Part shown: piece by piece, positions 56,743 to 64,000 of the stretch | Layout of the letters: each line of letters opens with the position of its first letter | Numbering within the stretch: position 1 is the first letter of the stretch | Source of the DNA: CAWFLT01 sp963816795 | GTDB taxonomy: Bacteria > Acidobacteriota > Vicinamibacteria > Vicinamibacterales > SCN-69-37 | DNA: 64,000 bases | NCBI GenBank assembly: GCA_963816795.1 | Contig: CAWFLT010000017.1 | Span: 496,001-560,000 of the forward strand | Direction: 5' to 3' | Notes under the pieces: model-generated | Databases searched by the model: none | The model's input: only the letters and a program-made list of their open reading frames with translations | What the model was told of the DNA's origin: nothing | Translations under genes and position numbers: made by a program

Positions 56743-58253
56743 ATGTCCAAGCGATCGTTGATCCTGGCCGGCGGCGGTCTGAAGGTGGGATTCCAAGCCG
56801 GCGTGTTGCAGGTCTGGCTGGACGAAGCCGGCCTGACGTTCGACCACGCGGACGGCGCCAGCGGCGGCTGCTTCAACCTGGCGATGTACTGCCAGGGCTA
56901 CTCGGGCAAGAAGATCGCCGATCAATGGCGCGACTACGATCCGTGGCTGCCGGTCGACGTCAATCTCGAGGGGCCGGGTGAGTTCGCGCACCGCCTGTCG
57001 TATTTCACGCACGACAACCTGCGCGCGAACGTCCTGACCAAATGGGGCCTCGACTGGAACGCGATCCGCAACGGCCAGCGGCGAGGCACGTTCAACCTCT
57101 TCAACTTCTCGAAGAAGCAACTCGAGGTCACGCCGAACAGCGCGATGGACGAAGACCGGCTGGTCAGCGCGGTCTCGTTGCCGATGTGGTTTCCGCCGGT
57201 GAAGATCAACGGCGACAACTACATCGACGCCGTCTACATCACCGACGCGAACGTCGAGCACGCCGTGACGGCGGACAGGCCGACGAAATCTGGGCGATCT
57301 GGACGGTCAGCACGCGCGATGAATGGCGTCCCGGTTTCGTCGCGCAGTACTTCCACATCATCGAAGCGGCCGCCGACACCAACTTCTTCTCGTGGTGGAA
57401 TCGCATCAAGAAGAACAACGACGACATCGCCGCCGGCCGGAAAGGCGAGTTCGGCCGCACGATCAAGCAGCATCTGATTCAGGAAGAAGTCGCGGTTCAC
57501 TACTTGTTCAACTTCTCGCGCGACCGGATGGCCGAGGCCGTCGATCTGGGCGTCGAGACGGCGAGGAAGTGGTGCCGTGACAACGGTATCCCGCTCGGCG
57601 CGCCCGTCACCGGCCCGCCGCCGACTCAGCCGTCGCCGACGACGACCAGCCTGCAATTCACCGAAGACATGCGTGGCTTTCTGGGCGCCGGCGCCACCGA
57701 TTATCGAACCGGTGAGGATCTCGGCAAGCAGCAGGGCAACACCATGCACGCGCACCTGACGATCCGTACCGAAGATGTCGATCGGTTCGTCAGCGACTCG
57801 AACCACGAGGCCGTGGCCACCGGCTGGATCGAATCGCCGCTGCTGGGCGGACGTGTGCCGGTCGAGCCGGGCGTGTTCAACCTGCTCGTGCAGGCCGGCG
57901 ATCCGCGCAAGAAGGAGATGCGCTATCGAATCTTCCTGAAGCACGCCGACGGGACGCCGTGCACGTTCATCGGCCACAAGAAGATCGAGGACGACAAGAG
58001 TCAGCCCGAGCTCTGGGACGACACGACGATCCTGTACACGACGCTCTATCGAGGCCACCTCGCGGAGGGCGCCGAGACGCCCGGCGCGCAGATCGCGACC
58101 GGAATCATCAAGATCCACCTCTTCGACTTCCTCCGTCAGCTCACGACGTTCCGTCTGGCGGGGCCGGACCCGATCGGCGGGCTGACGCGCTTCGGAACGC
58201 TGTGGCTCGGCAAGCTCATCGACGTCTATGGGGGATTCTTGGGACTGAACTGA
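56743..58253 (+). CDS. patatin-like phospholipase with extra C-terminal domain (one frame break)
   Basis: ILAGGGLKVGFQAGVLQVWL gives the oxyanion loop, DHADGASGGCFNLAMYC the GxSxG nucleophile, and NGDNYIDAVYITDANVEHAV the catalytic Asp, so it should hydrolyse acyl lipids. After a frame change near 57285 a helical part leads to a second domain from ~57650 (FTEDMRGFLGAGATDYRTGE, KKEMRYRIFLKHADGTPCTF, IKIHLFDFLRQLTTFRLAGP). I associate this domain with GMC/cholesterol-oxidase-like neighbourhoods, and a GMC oxidase does follow. No signal peptide. It is preceded closely by the DACNV gene. Lipid or sterol-like substrate handling is inferred. Confidence 0.82.
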
Positions 58254-58261
58254 TCTTCATG

Positions 58262-58326
58262 ACGTAGCGCGGCTCGGTTTGTGAGCCGCGAACGCTCCGC
58301 GGCTCAAAGTTCGAGCCGCGCTACTA
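58262..58326. repeat. E1 palindromic repeat, full copy
   Basis: About 65 bp with GTAGCGCGGCTC and GAGCCGCGCTAC ends and two inner hairpins. It differs from 12728-12793 at only a few positions, mostly in the loops. Confidence 0.9.
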
Positions 58327-58357
58327 CGTTTCGCGAACCAGTGTTCTTGGAGTCGCC

Positions 58358-59917
58358 ATGTCCGACGCTGATGTGATCATCATTGGATCCGGGTTTGGCG
58401 GCGCGGTGACGGCGTGCCGGCTGGCGCAGGCCGGCGCCAAGGTGCTCGTGCTCGAGCGCGGGCGCGAATGGAACGTCGACAACTTTCCGCGCGAGCTGAA
58501 CGGTCCGTGGTTCTACGACGTCGCGCGGCCGGACAAGGCCAACGGCTGGTTCGACATCCGCACCTGGCCGAACATGACGGTGCTCGCCGGCGCCGGTGTC
58601 GGCGGCGGGTCGCTCGTGTACGCCAACATCTCGGTCGACGCCAAGCGCGACACGTTCACGAGCGGCTGGCCGGCCGAGATCACCTACGAACTGCTGGCGC
58701 CGCACTACGCTGAAGTCGCGCGCATGATGGAAGTGAAGCATGTGCCCGAGGCGCAATGGCCCGAGCGGACGAAGCTGATGTACGAGGCGGCGGACAAGGC
58801 CGGCTGGAAACATCGATTCCGGCCGCTCGACCTCGCGGTTCGCTTCGACAACGATTGGCGCTACGGTCAGCCGGACTCCCACGACCACGCGCGTTCGAAG
58901 AACGAGCAGAACCTGCACGGGATCGAGCAGGGCACCTGCGTGCACCTCGGCTTGTGTGACATCGGCTGTCCCGTCAAGGCAAGAAACACGCTCGACTTCA
59001 ACTATCTCGCGGTCGCGAAGCAGAAGGGCGCGCGAGTCCTGCCGCTGCATCTCGTCCGGGATCTCCGGGCGTCCGCCGGCGCCTACGAAGTTGTCGCGGA
59101 CGAGATTTCCGGCGGCGCACTGCATCCGAAGACGTTCACCGCGCCGCGCGTCATCGTCGCCGGGGGATCGATCGGGTCGACCGAGTTGCTGCTGCGCGCG
59201 CGTGCGAGCGGCGGCCTGACCAACCTCAGCGCGCGCCTCGGCGCCGGCTGGAGCAGCAACGGCGACTTCCTGACGCCGGCGATTCATCCCTTCCGCGAGG
59301 TGAAGCCGACCCGCGGGCCGACGATCACCTGTGCGATCGATCTGCTCGATCGCGAGTACATGAACCAGGCGATCTTCGTCGAAGACGGCGGGCTCCCCGA
59401 TCTCGCGCTCGATGCGCTCCAGCGATCCGCTGCCGATCCGGCCAGTGACGATCTGCTCCAGCGCGCGACCGCGACCTTGTTGCCGGTCCTGCGTTCAATT
59501 GACCTGGTCCGCAACGTCATGCCGTGGTTCGCGCAGGCGCGCGATGCCGCCGACGGGACCTGCTCGCTCAAGGACGGGCGGCTCTGGCTCGACTGGGAGA
59601 TCGCAGCGTCAGAGGAGACGATCAACGCCGTGGCCTCGGTCCATCGCAAGCTCGCGATGCTGACCGGCGGGATGCCGCTGACGCCCTTGACGTGGACGAT
59701 TGGCCGGGACCTGATCACGCCGCATCCTCTCGGCGGCTGCAACATGGGCCCCTCGGCCGCGACGGGCGTCGTCGACAGCAAGGGCGAAGTCTTCGGTCAT
59801 CCAAAGCTGTACGTCGCCGACGGCGCCATCGTGCCGAAGGCGATTGGACTCAATCCGTCGAAGACGATCGCGGCGCTGGCCGAGCACATTGCCGCGGGAA
59901 TCGCCGGCGACCTGTGA
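58358..59917 (+). CDS. GMC-family oxidoreductase (cholesterol oxidase-like)
   Basis: This 519-residue flavoenzyme has the FAD-binding start VIIIGSGFGGAVTACRLAQA and VLERGREW. VLAGAGVGGGSLVYANISVD, CDIGCPVKARNTLDFNYLAV, LITPHPLGGCNMGPSAATGV and the end GAIVPKAIGLNPSKTIAALA carry the conserved His and Asn of the active site. It oxidises an alcohol, possibly a sterol or hopanoid-like compound, with FAD; no signal peptide. It is placed after the patatin gene across an E1 repeat and 12 bp before the ankyrin gene. Confidence 0.9.
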   Translation: MSDADVIIIGSGFGGAVTACRLAQAGAKVLVLERGREWNVDNFPRELNGPWFYDVARPDKANGWFDIRTWPNMTVLAGAGVGGGSLVYANISVDAKRDTFTSGWPAEITYELLAPHYAEVARMMEVKHVPEAQWPERTKLMYEAADKAGWKHRFRPLDLAVRFDNDWRYGQPDSHDHARSKNEQNLHGIEQGTCVHLGLCDIGCPVKARNTLDFNYLAVAKQKGARVLPLHLVRDLRASAGAYEVVADEISGGALHPKTFTAPRVIVAGGSIGSTELLLRARASGGLTNLSARLGAGWSSNGDFLTPAIHPFREVKPTRGPTITCAIDLLDREYMNQAIFVEDGGLPDLALDALQRSAADPASDDLLQRATATLLPVLRSIDLVRNVMPWFAQARDAADGTCSLKDGRLWLDWEIAASEETINAVASVHRKLAMLTGGMPLTPLTWTIGRDLITPHPLGGCNMGPSAATGVVDSKGEVFGHPKLYVADGAIVPKAIGLNPSKTIAALAEHIAAGIAGDL

Positions 59918-59929
59918 GATCCTCTTGCG

Positions 59930-60355
59930 GTGACGACCGGGCAGGGTCATCAGACGTGGGAGGATGCCGCCCGCGCGGGTGATGTGCAGGCGCTCGACCG
60001 GATGCTTGGCGCCGGTGCCGACATCAATGCGCGCGATAGCCAGGGCCACAATGCCTTGATGCTGGCGGCGCTCGAAGGACACGAGCGCGCGGTGGCCTTC
60101 CTCGCCGGCCGCGGCGCCGACCTCAATCACACCGCGGACTACCAGTTGAGCGCACTGATGCTGGCCGTGATTCGGGGGCATCGCTGGGTCGCCCAGTCGC
60201 TCGTCAACGCCGGCGCCGATCTCACCATCAAAGCGTCAGGCGCGCCTGGATTCGAAGGCAAGACGGCGCGCGAACTGGCCGCCGTACGCGGCTACGACGA
60301 CGTCGTCGAGCTCATCGATCGCGCCGGACGCGATCGGGCCAGGCATGCGTCGTAG
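59930..60355 (+). CDS. ankyrin-repeat protein
   Basis: This 141-residue protein from a GTG start has about four ankyrin units (ARAGDVQALDRMLGAGADIN, GHNALMLAALEGHERAVAFL, LSALMLAVIRGHRWVAQSLV, TARELAAVRGYDDVVELIDR). It is a protein-binding module without a catalytic domain. It is co-transcribed with the GMC oxidase, 12 bp upstream, and overlaps the start of the M20 peptidase by 11 bases, so it may act as a partner of either. Confidence 0.88.
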   Translation: MTTGQGHQTWEDAARAGDVQALDRMLGAGADINARDSQGHNALMLAALEGHERAVAFLAGRGADLNHTADYQLSALMLAVIRGHRWVAQSLVNAGADLTIKASGAPGFEGKTARELAAVRGYDDVVELIDRAGRDRARHAS

Positions 60356-61745
60356 AGTCGTCAGTCTTGCCGGTGGCGGGCTGTGCGCCTTGGTCGTCCT
60401 GTCGTCGTCACTCGCCGGACAGAACAACGATCGCGCAATCACGGCGGCGGTCGACGCCGGCCGCGAGGATGCCATCGCGCTCCTCGAGCGTGTCGTCAAC
60501 ATCAACAGCGGCACGCAGAACTTCGACGGCGTCCGGCAGGTCGGCGCGATCTTCCGGGCCGAGCTCGACGCACTCGGCTTCAAGACACAATGGGTCGATG
60601 GTGCCGCGTGGCAACGTGCCGGCCATCTGGTGGCCGTCCATCCCGGGCGCTCGCAGAAGATCCTGCTGATCGGACATCTCGATACCGTCTTCGAACGCGA
60701 CAGTCCGTTCCAGAAGTTCGAACGGCTCGACGCCAACACGGCGCGCGGACCCGGCGTCATCGACATGAAGGGCGGCGACGTCATCATCATCCAGGCGCTG
60801 AAAGCGCTCAAAGCGGCTGGCCAGCTCGATCGGATGAACATTCACGTCGTCATGACTGGCGACGAGGAAGACGCCGGCCGGCCGCTGGATCGCTCTCGTG
60901 AGACGCTGGTCTCGGCGGCCAGGGGCGCGTCGGTGGCGATCGGTTTCGAGGACGGAGACGGCGATCCGGCGCATGCCGTGATCGCGCGCCGCGGGACGAC
61001 CGGCTGGCGGCTGACCGTGGAGGGTGTCACGGGACACTCGTCGCAGATCTTCGGGCCGGACCTTGGCGCCGGCGCGATCTTCGAGGCGGCGCGGATCCTC
61101 AACGCGTTTCGCGATCGCCTCGCCGGCGAGCCGCATCTGACGTTCAATCCTGGAATGATCGCGGGCGGTACCGCCGCTGACGCCGATTTCACCCTCGGGC
61201 GCGCCAGTTCGAGCGGCAAGACCAATGTCGTGGCGGCGCGCACCATTGTGGCAGGGGACCTGCGGGGCTTGACCCTCGACCAGTTCGAGAAGGCCAAGGC
61301 GACGATGCAATCGATCGTCGCGGCCTCGTTGCCGCGAACGAAGGCCCAGATCACGTTCGATGCCGGCTACCCGCCGCTGGCGCCGTCGGCGGGCAACGAG
61401 AAACTGCTCGTCATGTACGATCGGATCAGCCGCGATCTCGGATTCGGACCGGTCGAGGCCGTCAATCCAGATCGCGCTGGCGCGGCAGACGTCTCGTTCG
61501 TCGCCGGCCACGTGCCGATGATCATCGACGCACTCGGCCTCAAAGGACGCGACGGTCACTCGCCCTCGGAGACCGCCGATCTGCGAGTGTTGCCGATTCA
61601 GACGAAACGGGCGGCGCTGCTGATCAGTCGGTTGGCGGGCGAAGCACGTAGCGCGGCCGCTATGAAAAAAGATGACACCCCGAGCCGCGCAGCGGCGCGG
61701 GCCCGAGCCGCGGGGGTGGGGCCCCGCGGCCTTAAGGGAAGCTGA
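60345..61745 (+). CDS. secreted M20-family metallopeptidase
   Basis: A signal peptide (SLAGGGLCALVVLSSSLAG) is followed by a di-zinc carboxypeptidase-type fold. LLIGHLDTVFE (His, Asp), GPGVIDMKGGDVIII (Asp), HVVMTGDEEDAG (Glu pair), TVEGVTGHSSQIFGPDLG for the dimer domain, and LKGRDGHSPSETADLRVL (His) are all present. It cleaves peptides or N-acyl amino acids outside the cytoplasm. The normal end would be near LLISRLAGEARS. After that the frame runs without a stop through an E1 fragment and the left arm of a large palindrome, adding ~32 low-complexity residues. The frame is otherwise intact. Confidence 0.87.
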   Translation: MRRRVVSLAGGGLCALVVLSSSLAGQNNDRAITAAVDAGREDAIALLERVVNINSGTQNFDGVRQVGAIFRAELDALGFKTQWVDGAAWQRAGHLVAVHPGRSQKILLIGHLDTVFERDSPFQKFERLDANTARGPGVIDMKGGDVIIIQALKALKAAGQLDRMNIHVVMTGDEEDAGRPLDRSRETLVSAARGASVAIGFEDGDGDPAHAVIARRGTTGWRLTVEGVTGHSSQIFGPDLGAGAIFEAARILNAFRDRLAGEPHLTFNPGMIAGGTAADADFTLGRASSSGKTNVVAARTIVAGDLRGLTLDQFEKAKATMQSIVAASLPRTKAQITFDAGYPPLAPSAGNEKLLVMYDRISRDLGFGPVEAVNPDRAGAADVSFVAGHVPMIIDALGLKGRDGHSPSETADLRVLPIQTKRAALLISRLAGEARSAAAMKKDDTPSRAAARARAAGVGPRGLKGS

Positions 61746-61827
61746 CCGTCTACTTTATTTTGGGCGCTGGGGCCCCACCCCCAGCGCTCGGGCCCGCGCC
61801 AAAAAGCGGGCGCGGGGTGTCAGCTTT
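61648..61827. repeat. large inverted repeat (~60-bp arms) after an E1 fragment
   Basis: After an E1 fragment (61648-61660), arms at about 61670-61734 and 61768-61825 pair through TGACACCCCG, GGCGCGGGCCCGAGC and GGGGGTGGGGCCCC blocks, with a ~30-base AT-richer centre containing TTAAGGGAAGC. It has the form of a MITE-like element. The M20 frame runs into its left arm; the GPx ATG lies just beyond its right arm. Confidence 0.85.
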
Positions 61828-61829
61828 CA

Positions 61830-62337
61830 ATGTCGATCTACGACTTCGAGGTGACTACGATCGACGGACGGCCACAACGCCTCGAGGCCTATCGAGGCCA
61901 GGTCATGCTCATCGTGAACGTCGCCAGCCGCTGCGGCTACACGTCTCAGTATCGTGGCCTCGAAGCGTTACATCGCCAGCATCGAGAGCAGGGGCTTGCC
62001 GTGCTCGGTTTTCCGTGCGATCAGTTCGGCCACCAGGAACCTGGCACCGAGGAGGAGATCCAGCAGTTCTGCTCGCTCAACTACGACGTGACCTTTCCGA
62101 TGTTCAGCAAGATCAAGGTCAACGGCGGCGACGCGCATCCCCTCTACAAGTTTCTCAAAGAGGAGAAGCCGGGCATCCTCGGGCTCGAGAGCATCAAATG
62201 GAACTTCACGAAGTTTCTCGTCGACCGCGCCGGGACGGTCGTGAAGCGATACGGATCGCGCGACACGCCAGAGGAAATCGAGAAAGACGCTGGTTACGCT
62301 GATCGCAGCCGATCCCAATCCCGAGGCTCATCGCTGA
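61830..62337 (+). CDS. glutathione peroxidase family protein (frame change near end)
   Basis: This thioredoxin-fold peroxidase of the GPx/BsaA type reduces hydroperoxides, in bacteria usually with thioredoxin. LIVNVASRCGYTSQYRGLEA has the peroxidatic Cys; VLGFPCDQFGHQEPG the Gln and a second Cys; and SIKWNFTKFLVDRAG the Trp-Asn pair. The normal end ADPNPEAHR with TGA at 62335 is reached only after a single-base frame change near 62295; otherwise the frame runs to 62357. Its 3' end overlaps the converging MFS gene. Confidence 0.88.
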
Positions 62338-63628
62338 TCGGCCGCAGGATCCGGTAGCTCACGACGATCATTGCGAGCAGGACGAGGATGGCGGCGCCTT
62401 CGCCGACCAGCACGTGCAAGCCGCTGCGCTCGACCAGGAAGTACGTCGTCGCTGCCCAGAGCGCCGGGCCGGTGATCGCCGAGAAGCGGCCGACCATCCC
62501 ATAGAGACCGTAGAATTCGCCGATGCGATCCGGCGGCGTCAGGCGGAGCATGTACGGCCGGTCGGCCGCCCAGGTGCCGGCCATCGCGATGCCCGCGAGG
62601 CACGCGACGACGTACAGCCAGAAGACCGGCAGCGTGAGAAAGCCGATCATCGCGGCCAGCACGAACGTCCCCATCCAGAGCCAGAGCACCGCCGTGAGCG
62701 TACGCTTCGGGCCGATCGCGTCTGTGACGCGGCCCCAGAGGATCCCGGCCGGGACGGCAAACAGGATCGCCGTGGCCATGACGATCAGGCGTTGCGTCGC
62801 GGCTTGCTCCGACGACAGGCCGCCCGCCACCGACACGTGCATCGTGTAGAGGGCCATGAAGCCGATCACGGTGTTGATCGCGTCGGTGTAGAACACGCGG
62901 CCGATGAGGAAGCGCGCCAGGCCCGGATACTGCTGGCTCGATCGGAGCGTGGCGATCGTCTCGGCCGTCGAATGGCGGATCACCGACCAGTTGAAGACAG
63001 GACCGCGCGCGGCGCGTGACCGCTCACGAACGACCAGAAAGCAGGGAATTGAGAGCACCGCGAAGGTGGCCGCGATCGCCAGGAAGAGCGGGCCGAACTG
63101 CGATGGCTGCGTGTAGGACGCTTCGGCGAACGCGAAGCCCATGGCGACCGCAACGAACGATCCGAGATAGCCGATGCCGACGCCGATGCCAGAGACCCTG
63201 CCGCGATTCTGCTCGGTCGTGACGTCCGGCAGGAGGGCGTCGTAGAACTGCAGGCCGGCCTGATACGCCGCGTTGGCGATGATGAACAGGACGGCGGAAA
63301 ACATGAAGGAGCCCTGGCCAAGAAAGCCCGTGGCCGCGACGCAAATGACGGTGCTCCAGATCAGGAACGGCATGCGCCTGCCGGCGCGATCGGTCATCGC
63401 GCCGAGCAGCGGTGACAGCACGAAGATGATGCCGTATGAGACGGCCTGGATCAGGCCGAACACACGATCGACGCGAGTTTCACCGACCGCCCGCTCGATG
63501 AAATGCGGAAAGAACAGGGAGATGATCCCCATCGAGAAGATCGTGTTGGCCAGGTCGTAAACGACCCAGGCGGCAACGGCACGAGTGGGGACGGCGCGAT
63601 CCTGACTGGGCACGGACCGGGCGTACAC
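62294..63628 (-). CDS. MFS transporter of the Atg22/UMF1 type
   Basis: A ~445-residue polytopic protein with about 12 membrane segments. AAWVVYDLANTIFSMGIISL is the diagnostic first segment of UMF1/Atg22-like transporters. GLIQAVSYGIIFVLSPLLGA, MTDRAGRRMPFLIWSTVICV, GVGIGYLGSFVAVAMGFAF and TWAADRPYMLRLTPPDRIGE follow. The family exports amino acids or small solutes in fungi; bacterial substrates are unclear. I propose a GTG start at 63628 because the frame further upstream overlaps the diverging SixA gene; a GTG at 63613 is also possible. The frame is intact. Confidence 0.87.
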   Translation of the reverse strand: MYARSVPSQDRAVPTRAVAAWVVYDLANTIFSMGIISLFFPHFIERAVGETRVDRVFGLIQAVSYGIIFVLSPLLGAMTDRAGRRMPFLIWSTVICVAATGFLGQGSFMFSAVLFIIANAAYQAGLQFYDALLPDVTTEQNRGRVSGIGVGIGYLGSFVAVAMGFAFAEASYTQPSQFGPLFLAIAATFAVLSIPCFLVVRERSRAARGPVFNWSVIRHSTAETIATLRSSQQYPGLARFLIGRVFYTDAINTVIGFMALYTMHVSVAGGLSSEQAATQRLIVMATAILFAVPAGILWGRVTDAIGPKRTLTAVLWLWMGTFVLAAMIGFLTLPVFWLYVVACLAGIAMAGTWAADRPYMLRLTPPDRIGEFYGLYGMVGRFSAITGPALWAATTYFLVERSGLHVLVGEGAAILVLLAMIVVSYRILRPISDEPRDWDRLRSA

Positions 63629-63649
63629 TATCGCAGAACGATACCAACC

Positions 63650-64000
63650 GTGAACGTCTTCCTTGTTCATCACGCTGACGCGGTAGGTCCCGACGTCGAT
63701 CCGCAGCGCCCGCTGTCGATGCTCGGCCGCAGGCAGGCCGACGCGCTGGCGGCTCAGCTGAAGGGCGCCGGCTGCGCGCCGGCGGTCATCTGGCATAGCG
63801 GCAAGTTGCGGGCGCGCCAGACCGCCGAGGCGATGCTGCGCGCGTGCAATCCCTTCGCCGAGTTCAAGATGATCCGCGGGCTGCGGCCGGACGATCCGCC
63901 CGACTGGGTGCGAGACCTGCTTGCCGGCGAGTCGCGCGACGTCATGCTCGTCGGCCACATGCCGAGCTTGCCGGCGATCGCCTCAGCGCTCGCGCGCGAG
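63650..64000 (+). CDS. SixA-like phosphohistidine phosphatase, N-terminal part
   Basis: From a GTG at 63650 the frame is open to the window edge, giving 117 residues: VNVFLVHHADAVGPDVDPQR, PLSMLGRQQADALAAQL, VIWHSGKLRARQTAEAML and VMLVGHMPSLPAIASALARE. The order matches SixA/histidine-phosphatase proteins, which dephosphorylate phosphohistidine in phosphorelays or the nitrogen-PTS. The usual RHG start motif reads HHA here, so the first catalytic Arg is replaced by His while the nucleophile His follows. The gene is cut by the right edge, and its start is ~21 bp from the diverging MFS start. Confidence 0.8.
   Translation, partial: MNVFLVHHADAVGPDVDPQRPLSMLGRRQADALAAQLKGAGCAPAVIWHSGKLRARQTAEAMLRACNPFAEFKMIRGLRPDDPPDWVRDLLAGESRDVMLVGHMPSLPAIASALARE

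Noticed and set aside
55404..58253. CBASS-type defence system
   Set aside because: The cyclase-like protein is of DAC/DACNV type, not a CD-NTase, and no ubiquitin-like or HORMA accessory genes are present; kept only as a hypothesis of nucleotide control.
63628..63958. N-terminal extension of the MFS transporter
   Set aside because: It runs antisense through the SixA-like gene, which has clear motifs, and precedes the normal first membrane segment.

Overview
The window is about 64 kb of high-GC bacterial chromosome. It most likely comes from an acidobacterium, probably of the Vicinamibacteria type. The evidence is two unpaired MacB/FtsX-like permeases of the acidobacterial duplicated orphan permease (ADOP) kind, several secreted amidohydrolases and peptidases with Gly/Arg-rich loops, DUF4097 and TIGR01777 proteins, and dense interspersed short repeats. 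This taxonomic call is inference; there is no rRNA gene here. No tRNA, CRISPR array, prophage or transposase gene was seen.

Layout. 0-4.6 kb: end of a PEGA protein, then a minus-strand unit of PQQ-type propeller, GT2 and GT39-like genes (the last one broken), then peroxiredoxin bcp. 4.8-10.2 kb: DUF1801/YdeI protein, FAD oxidase, class V aminotransferase, and a mocA/xdhC pair for molybdenum hydroxylase maturation. 10.2-19 kb: two ADOP permeases, an amidohydrolase, a TIGR01777 epimerase-like protein and a DUF4097 protein. 19-25.6 kb: a histidine operon, hisI-G-D-C-B-H-F-A, preceded by a readable His-rich leader peptide and an attenuator-type terminator. 25.8-32 kb: gamma-glutamyltransferase, S9 peptidase, outer-membrane barrel protein. 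32.1-38.2 kb: a tight operon of two ATP-grasp-type proteins, a GCS2/YbdK ligase and an M29-like peptidase, with two esterases next to it. 38.3-42.5 kb: two secreted amidohydrolases, one of them a tandem fusion. 42.6-52.2 kb: an arginine cluster, argC-B-D-A-J-F on minus and argR-argG-like-argH-VOC on plus, diverging from a shared control region. 52.4-55.2 kb: an active/inactive M16 peptidase pair. 55.4-61.7 kb: a diadenylate-cyclase-like (DACNV) protein, a patatin phospholipase, a GMC oxidase, an ankyrin protein and an M20 peptidase. 61.8-64 kb: glutathione peroxidase, an MFS transporter, and a SixA-like phosphatase cut by the window edge.

The non-coding space is mostly short repeats: 7-, 8-, 9- and 23-bp tandem arrays, often facing an inverted copy of themselves, and a two-hairpin palindromic element called E1 below (GTAGCGCGGCTC ends). 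Several genes take their stop codon from the first repeat unit, and some elements lie inside coding sequence: argF N-terminus, argB C-terminus, hisC, hisD, the GT39 gene and the M20 C-terminus.

Many reading frames, above all at 19-28 kb, are broken by single-base indels while conserved motifs continue across the breaks. I read most of these as consensus errors of the assembly, not gene decay, and give such genes as single spans. The most promising candidates for something undescribed are the amidoligase operon at 32-38 kb, the DACNV-patatin-GMC neighbourhood at 55-60 kb, the palindromes written into arg genes, and the inverted oligomer arrays.
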